In this document: positions 60,457 to 64,000 of the stretch, one piece after another | How the letters are laid out: each line of letters starts with the position of its first letter | Position numbering within the stretch: the stretch's first letter is position 1 | Assembly: GCA_029258915.1 (NCBI GenBank) | Contig: JAPDJU010000012.1 | Coordinates: forward strand, 1-64,000 | Length of the DNA stretch: 64,000 nucleotides | Direction: 5' to 3' | Origin: Thermoproteota archaeon | GTDB lineage: Archaea > Thermoproteota > Thermoprotei_A > EX4484-217-1 | Program-made: the position numbers and the translations under genes | The notes under the pieces: model-generated | Told to the model about the DNA's origin: nothing | The model's input: the letters and a program-made list of their open reading frames with translations, nothing else | The model's database searches: none

Positions 60457-61398
60457 GGTTTCAGCTAAACTCTCGTAACCATATGCTCTTAAGAACTTCT
60501 TTAATTCATAAAGTCTAGGCAGATATCTTGCACCATGTCCTTGACACTTCCATGCTGCTAAAGCACTAGCAAGAATTAAAGCTTCTCTAAAGGATAAACG
60601 CTTAAGAAACCCTGCGATAAACCCTGCGTCAAAAGCGTCCCCTGCACCTGTTGTATCAATAACCTTTACATTGAATGTCGGTACTTTTACTTTGAACCTC
60701 GAAGTTATCGCTTCAGCTCCTTTCTTGCCCATTTTAACAACTATGATTTCTGAATATTTTTCTAGAAAAGTCTCGATATCGCTTTTACTATCCCTAAATA
60801 GTATCTTGAACTCTTTAAGGTTTAGAAACGTACAAGAGATTTTCCCGATAATTTTTGAAAGCTTTGAAGCACCGTAATTGGCGAGGGGTTCGCAAATATC
60901 AATAAATATCTTAACGTTACTTCTCCTAGCTAAGCTAATAACCTCGAGTGCGGCACTTCTTTGTGGTTCTTCTAGAAGTGCATAACCTGAAATGAAAACT
61001 ATCTTCGAGGAAATAACGTAGTCCTTCTTAACGTCTTTAGGGCTTAAGAGTTTATTTGCTCCTCTAAAACCCATTATTGTTCTCTCACCATCTCCTGTAA
61101 CAGCAATAGACATTATGCCTGAAAACTCGTCTTTCCAGATGATGCTAGATAAGTCAATATTTTCCTTAATAAGCTCATCATATAGGAACTTACCTACAAT
61201 GTCCTTACCTAAAGTGCCAACAAAACCTACTTTAAATCCTAACCTAGCTAAAGCAGTAGCAACATTTGCTGCTGCTCCACCTGAAGAAATAACCATTTTT
61301 GAAGCAGTAGACTCACTACCTAAACTTGGAAGAGTATCTACGTAGTATAGTATGTCTAAGTTTATGTCGCCTAAACATATTACGTCAAATTTTTTCAA
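60451..61398 (-). CDS. PfkB-family carbohydrate/nucleoside kinase
   Basis: SSGGAAANVATALARLGFKVGFVGTLGKD, DTTGAGDAFDAGFIAGFL. Confidence 0.9.
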   Translation of the reverse strand: MKKFDVICLGDINLDILYYVDTLPSLGSESTASKMVISSGGAAANVATALARLGFKVGFVGTLGKDIVGKFLYDELIKENIDLSSIIWKDEFSGIMSIAVTGDGERTIMGFRGANKLLSPKDVKKDYVISSKIVFISGYALLEEPQRSAALEVISLARRSNVKIFIDICEPLANYGASKLSKIIGKISCTFLNLKEFKILFRDSKSDIETFLEKYSEIIVVKMGKKGAEAITSRFKVKVPTFNVKVIDTTGAGDAFDAGFIAGFLKRLSFREALILASALAAWKCQGHGARYLPRLYELKKFLRAYGYESLAETL

Positions 61399-61483
61399 AA
61401 CAATATACCCTATTAGAATATATTCACCTTAATATTCAAAAAATTCTTTTTCCTCTAAACATATGGTAAAGTGAGGTTAAAAC

Positions 61484-62728
61484 ATGAGCTTTATTAACCT
61501 TGTAGATCGTGCAGTTGAAGAGAACAAGGAATTCTGTGTTAATGTTTTAAAGAAACTAATTTCAATACCTACAGTTAATCCTCCTGGAGAAAAATATGAG
61601 GAAATATCCAATTACCTAGCCGAAGTTCTCGAGAAAATAGGCTTAAAAGTCAAAGTAATTAAAGTCCCTAAGGATGTTGTGGAAAAGTATTATCCGCAAT
61701 ACGCTGATTATCCCAGGTTTATTGTATTAGCAGAGCTAGGTAAAGGAGAACCAATAGTACATTTCAGTGGACACTACGATGTCGTCCCTGCAGGTAGTGG
61801 CTGGACTAAAAACCCATTCAAACCTACTGTTGAGGAAGGTAAGCTTTACGGCCGTGGAGCTTCGGATATGAAAGGAGGTATAGCATCAATAATATTAACT
61901 GCAAAAGTAATTTCTGAGCTTAAAGCCGATTTAAAAGGTAAAATAGAACTATCATTTACTCCAGATGAAGAGACAGGCGGTCAAACAGGTGTAGGCTATT
62001 TAGTTGAACAAGGTATTGTTAAACCAAACTACGCTATTATCGCTGAGCCCAGCGGTTTAAATAGTATTTGGATCGGTAATAAAGGTGCAGTATGGATTAC
62101 TGTAGAGGTTTTCGGAAAACAAGCTCACGGAAGTACTCCATGGCTTGGAGTTAATGCTTTCGAAAAAATGGTTGAACTAGCTCATAGAATGGTTAGGGAG
62201 CTTAAACCGAAAATAGAAGCTAAAACAAGTAAATACGATTACGGTGTACCTGAAGGTGCAAAAGCAACTATAAACATTGGAGGAGAAGTCAAAGGAGGGG
62301 CTAAGGTAAATATTGTTCCAGGATACTTCTCATTCAGTATAGATAGAAGAACAATACCTGAAGAAACAGCTGATGAGGCAGCAAGAGAAATAGTAGAGTT
62401 CATAAACAATGTTACAAAAGAAATACCGGATCTCAAAGTAAATGTTAAAATAATGTCGAAATTTAATGCAACAGTATCTGAACCGACAACAGAACTAGTA
62501 AAAACAGCAGTTGAATCTGTAAAAGAAGTCCTAGGTATAGAACCTAAAACAACAGTTTGCATTGGGGGATTAGATACAAGGTATTTCCAAGAAAAAGGAA
62601 TACAAGCAATAACCTACGGACCCGGCGTCCCATCAACAGCCCACATGGCAGATGAGTACATTGAAATAGAAGATATGGTTAAGGCAGCTAAAATTTATTG
62701 TAGAATAATAGTTGGTCTCCTTAAATAG
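61484..62728 (+). CDS. M20-family peptidase/deacylase (ArgE/DapE-like)
   Basis: HFSGHYDVVPAG, GRGASDMKGGIAS, DEETGGQTGVGYL. Confidence 0.9.
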   Translation: MSFINLVDRAVEENKEFCVNVLKKLISIPTVNPPGEKYEEISNYLAEVLEKIGLKVKVIKVPKDVVEKYYPQYADYPRFIVLAELGKGEPIVHFSGHYDVVPAGSGWTKNPFKPTVEEGKLYGRGASDMKGGIASIILTAKVISELKADLKGKIELSFTPDEETGGQTGVGYLVEQGIVKPNYAIIAEPSGLNSIWIGNKGAVWITVEVFGKQAHGSTPWLGVNAFEKMVELAHRMVRELKPKIEAKTSKYDYGVPEGAKATINIGGEVKGGAKVNIVPGYFSFSIDRRTIPEETADEAAREIVEFINNVTKEIPDLKVNVKIMSKFNATVSEPTTELVKTAVESVKEVLGIEPKTTVCIGGLDTRYFQEKGIQAITYGPGVPSTAHMADEYIEIEDMVKAAKIYCRIIVGLLK

Positions 62729-62823
62729 CTCAATTCCTTCTATTTTCGCCAAACTATTATAAATAGGTAAACGTTATAGTCTTACATTCTGTAGTAAGTA
62801 ACTGGCAGTACCACCAGTTACTG

Positions 62824-63936
62824 GTGATTTTAATGTTATTTGACATAGCACCTAAAACTAAAAGAGAAGATCTATACGACTTTGAACATGAACTCGGAGA
62901 ACTTCATAGGTCGATAGAACATAGTAGGTTAATCGCTATTTTAGCGCCGAGAAGATATGGAAAAAGCAGTTTACTTAAAGTATTTCTAGGTGAAACAAGA
63001 CATCTCCATATTTTCTTAGATTTAAGGAAAATAGTAATAGACTATGGTAGAGCCAGTATTAGGGCATTCTATGAATGTTTATCAGATGAACTAACAGGTT
63101 TCATATGTAAGTACGAGAATATAGGCGATAAACTCGTAAAAGCACTTAAACACGTGAAAGGAGTATCGATTTCAGGATTTTCCGTAAGTTTATCTTGGAG
63201 TAGAAAGTCAAGAGCAAACATAGCAACTTTATTCGAGAAAGTAAATGAAATAGCCGAGAAACATAATGTGAAAGTTATCCTAGCTTTAGATGAAGTTCAG
63301 GAGTTAAGAAATATAATTAATGTTCCAATGCTACTAGCCTATATTTATGATAATTTAAGAAATATAGTTACGATAATCACGGGTTCTGAAGTGGGTTTAG
63401 TTTATGATGTGTTGAAACTTGAAGACCCGGAATCACCCCTGTATGGTAGAGTTGTTAAGGAAATTAGGCTTAGAAAACTAAGCTACACTGAAGCCTACGA
63501 GTTCCTAAGGATGGGCTTTAAACAGTTAAACGTAGAGTTTAGCGAGGAACTACTAGATAAGATAATAAGCGAAGTGGATGGAATTATTGGATGGCTAACT
63601 TACTACGGATGGTTCATAACACAACACAGAGCTATAGACATAGAGGAAATTAAGAGAAAAGCGGCAACACAAGCAGCAGTTGAAATCAAAAGATTTCTTG
63701 AAAGAAGTAGAAGTAGGGAAAGATACTACAATATACTTAAAGCCATAAGTTCTGGCATTAAGAGATGGAGCGATATTAAAAGATTTCTAGAGGCCAAGGA
63801 GGGTATGGAAATAGACGATTCAACGTTTAATAAATTACTTAAAACACTAATTAAATTTAGCTTTGTAAGAAAAGCCGATGAAAACTATGCGTTTAACGAC
63901 CCTCTTTTAGAATATGCGGTAAAATACTTACTATAA
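62824..63936 (+). CDS. Archaeal AAA ATPase (COG1672-like)
   Basis: Walker A LAPRRYGKSSLLK, Walker B VILALDEVQEL, C-terminal winged helix. Confidence 0.85.
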   Translation: MILMLFDIAPKTKREDLYDFEHELGELHRSIEHSRLIAILAPRRYGKSSLLKVFLGETRHLHIFLDLRKIVIDYGRASIRAFYECLSDELTGFICKYENIGDKLVKALKHVKGVSISGFSVSLSWSRKSRANIATLFEKVNEIAEKHNVKVILALDEVQELRNIINVPMLLAYIYDNLRNIVTIITGSEVGLVYDVLKLEDPESPLYGRVVKEIRLRKLSYTEAYEFLRMGFKQLNVEFSEELLDKIISEVDGIIGWLTYYGWFITQHRAIDIEEIKRKAATQAAVEIKRFLERSRSRERYYNILKAISSGIKRWSDIKRFLEAKEGMEIDDSTFNKLLKTLIKFSFVRKADENYAFNDPLLEYAVKYLL

Positions 63937-64000
63937 CGTTTTTAACGCTAAATTTCTAATACCATGTACATAATGTATTTTACAACATATTCTTGAGGCA

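Noticed and set aside
1-64000. CRISPR arrays, rRNA or tRNA genes
   Set aside because: No regularly spaced repeats, rRNA cores or convincing cloverleafs recognised by eye in the intergenic gaps; tRNAscan-SE would be needed to be certain

Overview
AT-rich archaeal chromosome segment, probably a thermophilic Thermoproteota-type lineage (inferred from a CdvB-like ESCRT-III protein, an aKMT4-like methyltransferase, VapBC and archaeal TnpB relics). The first 13 kb is a C1/tetrahydromethanopterin-methanofuran island: mfnB (truncated by the window edge), ftr, mtd, a fused fwdD-fwdB, fwdA, fwdC, mch, mptN-like, mfnE, mfnF, a HisA-like protein, an mfnD-like ATP-grasp ligase and an ACT-V4R protein. No mcr, mtr or mer is visible in the window. 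The most unusual locus is 15-27 kb. One Mrp/Mbh-type membrane arm is flanked by two different catalytic arms. The first is a canonical [NiFe]-hydrogenase module with a six-[4Fe-4S] polyferredoxin. The second is a Ni-site-degenerate module in which NuoI-, NuoB- and NuoD-like domains are fused in one 669-aa ORF and both CxxC motifs read CxxD. The rest includes a CPA2 antiporter, a radical SAM/B12 protein, a decaying VapBC pair, a membrane-anchored serpin, a three-gene pilin-like cluster, korDABC-sucDC, a molybdenum hydroxylase (coxLSM-like), a PreA-like protein, an IS605-type TnpB relic sitting between iorA and paaK remnants, a Tfx-like regulator, and a palindrome-rich promoter driving an RHH/DUF5678-like plus retropepsin-like gene pair. 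I recognised no rRNA, tRNA or CRISPR array. All calls come from reading the sequence; no database search was run.
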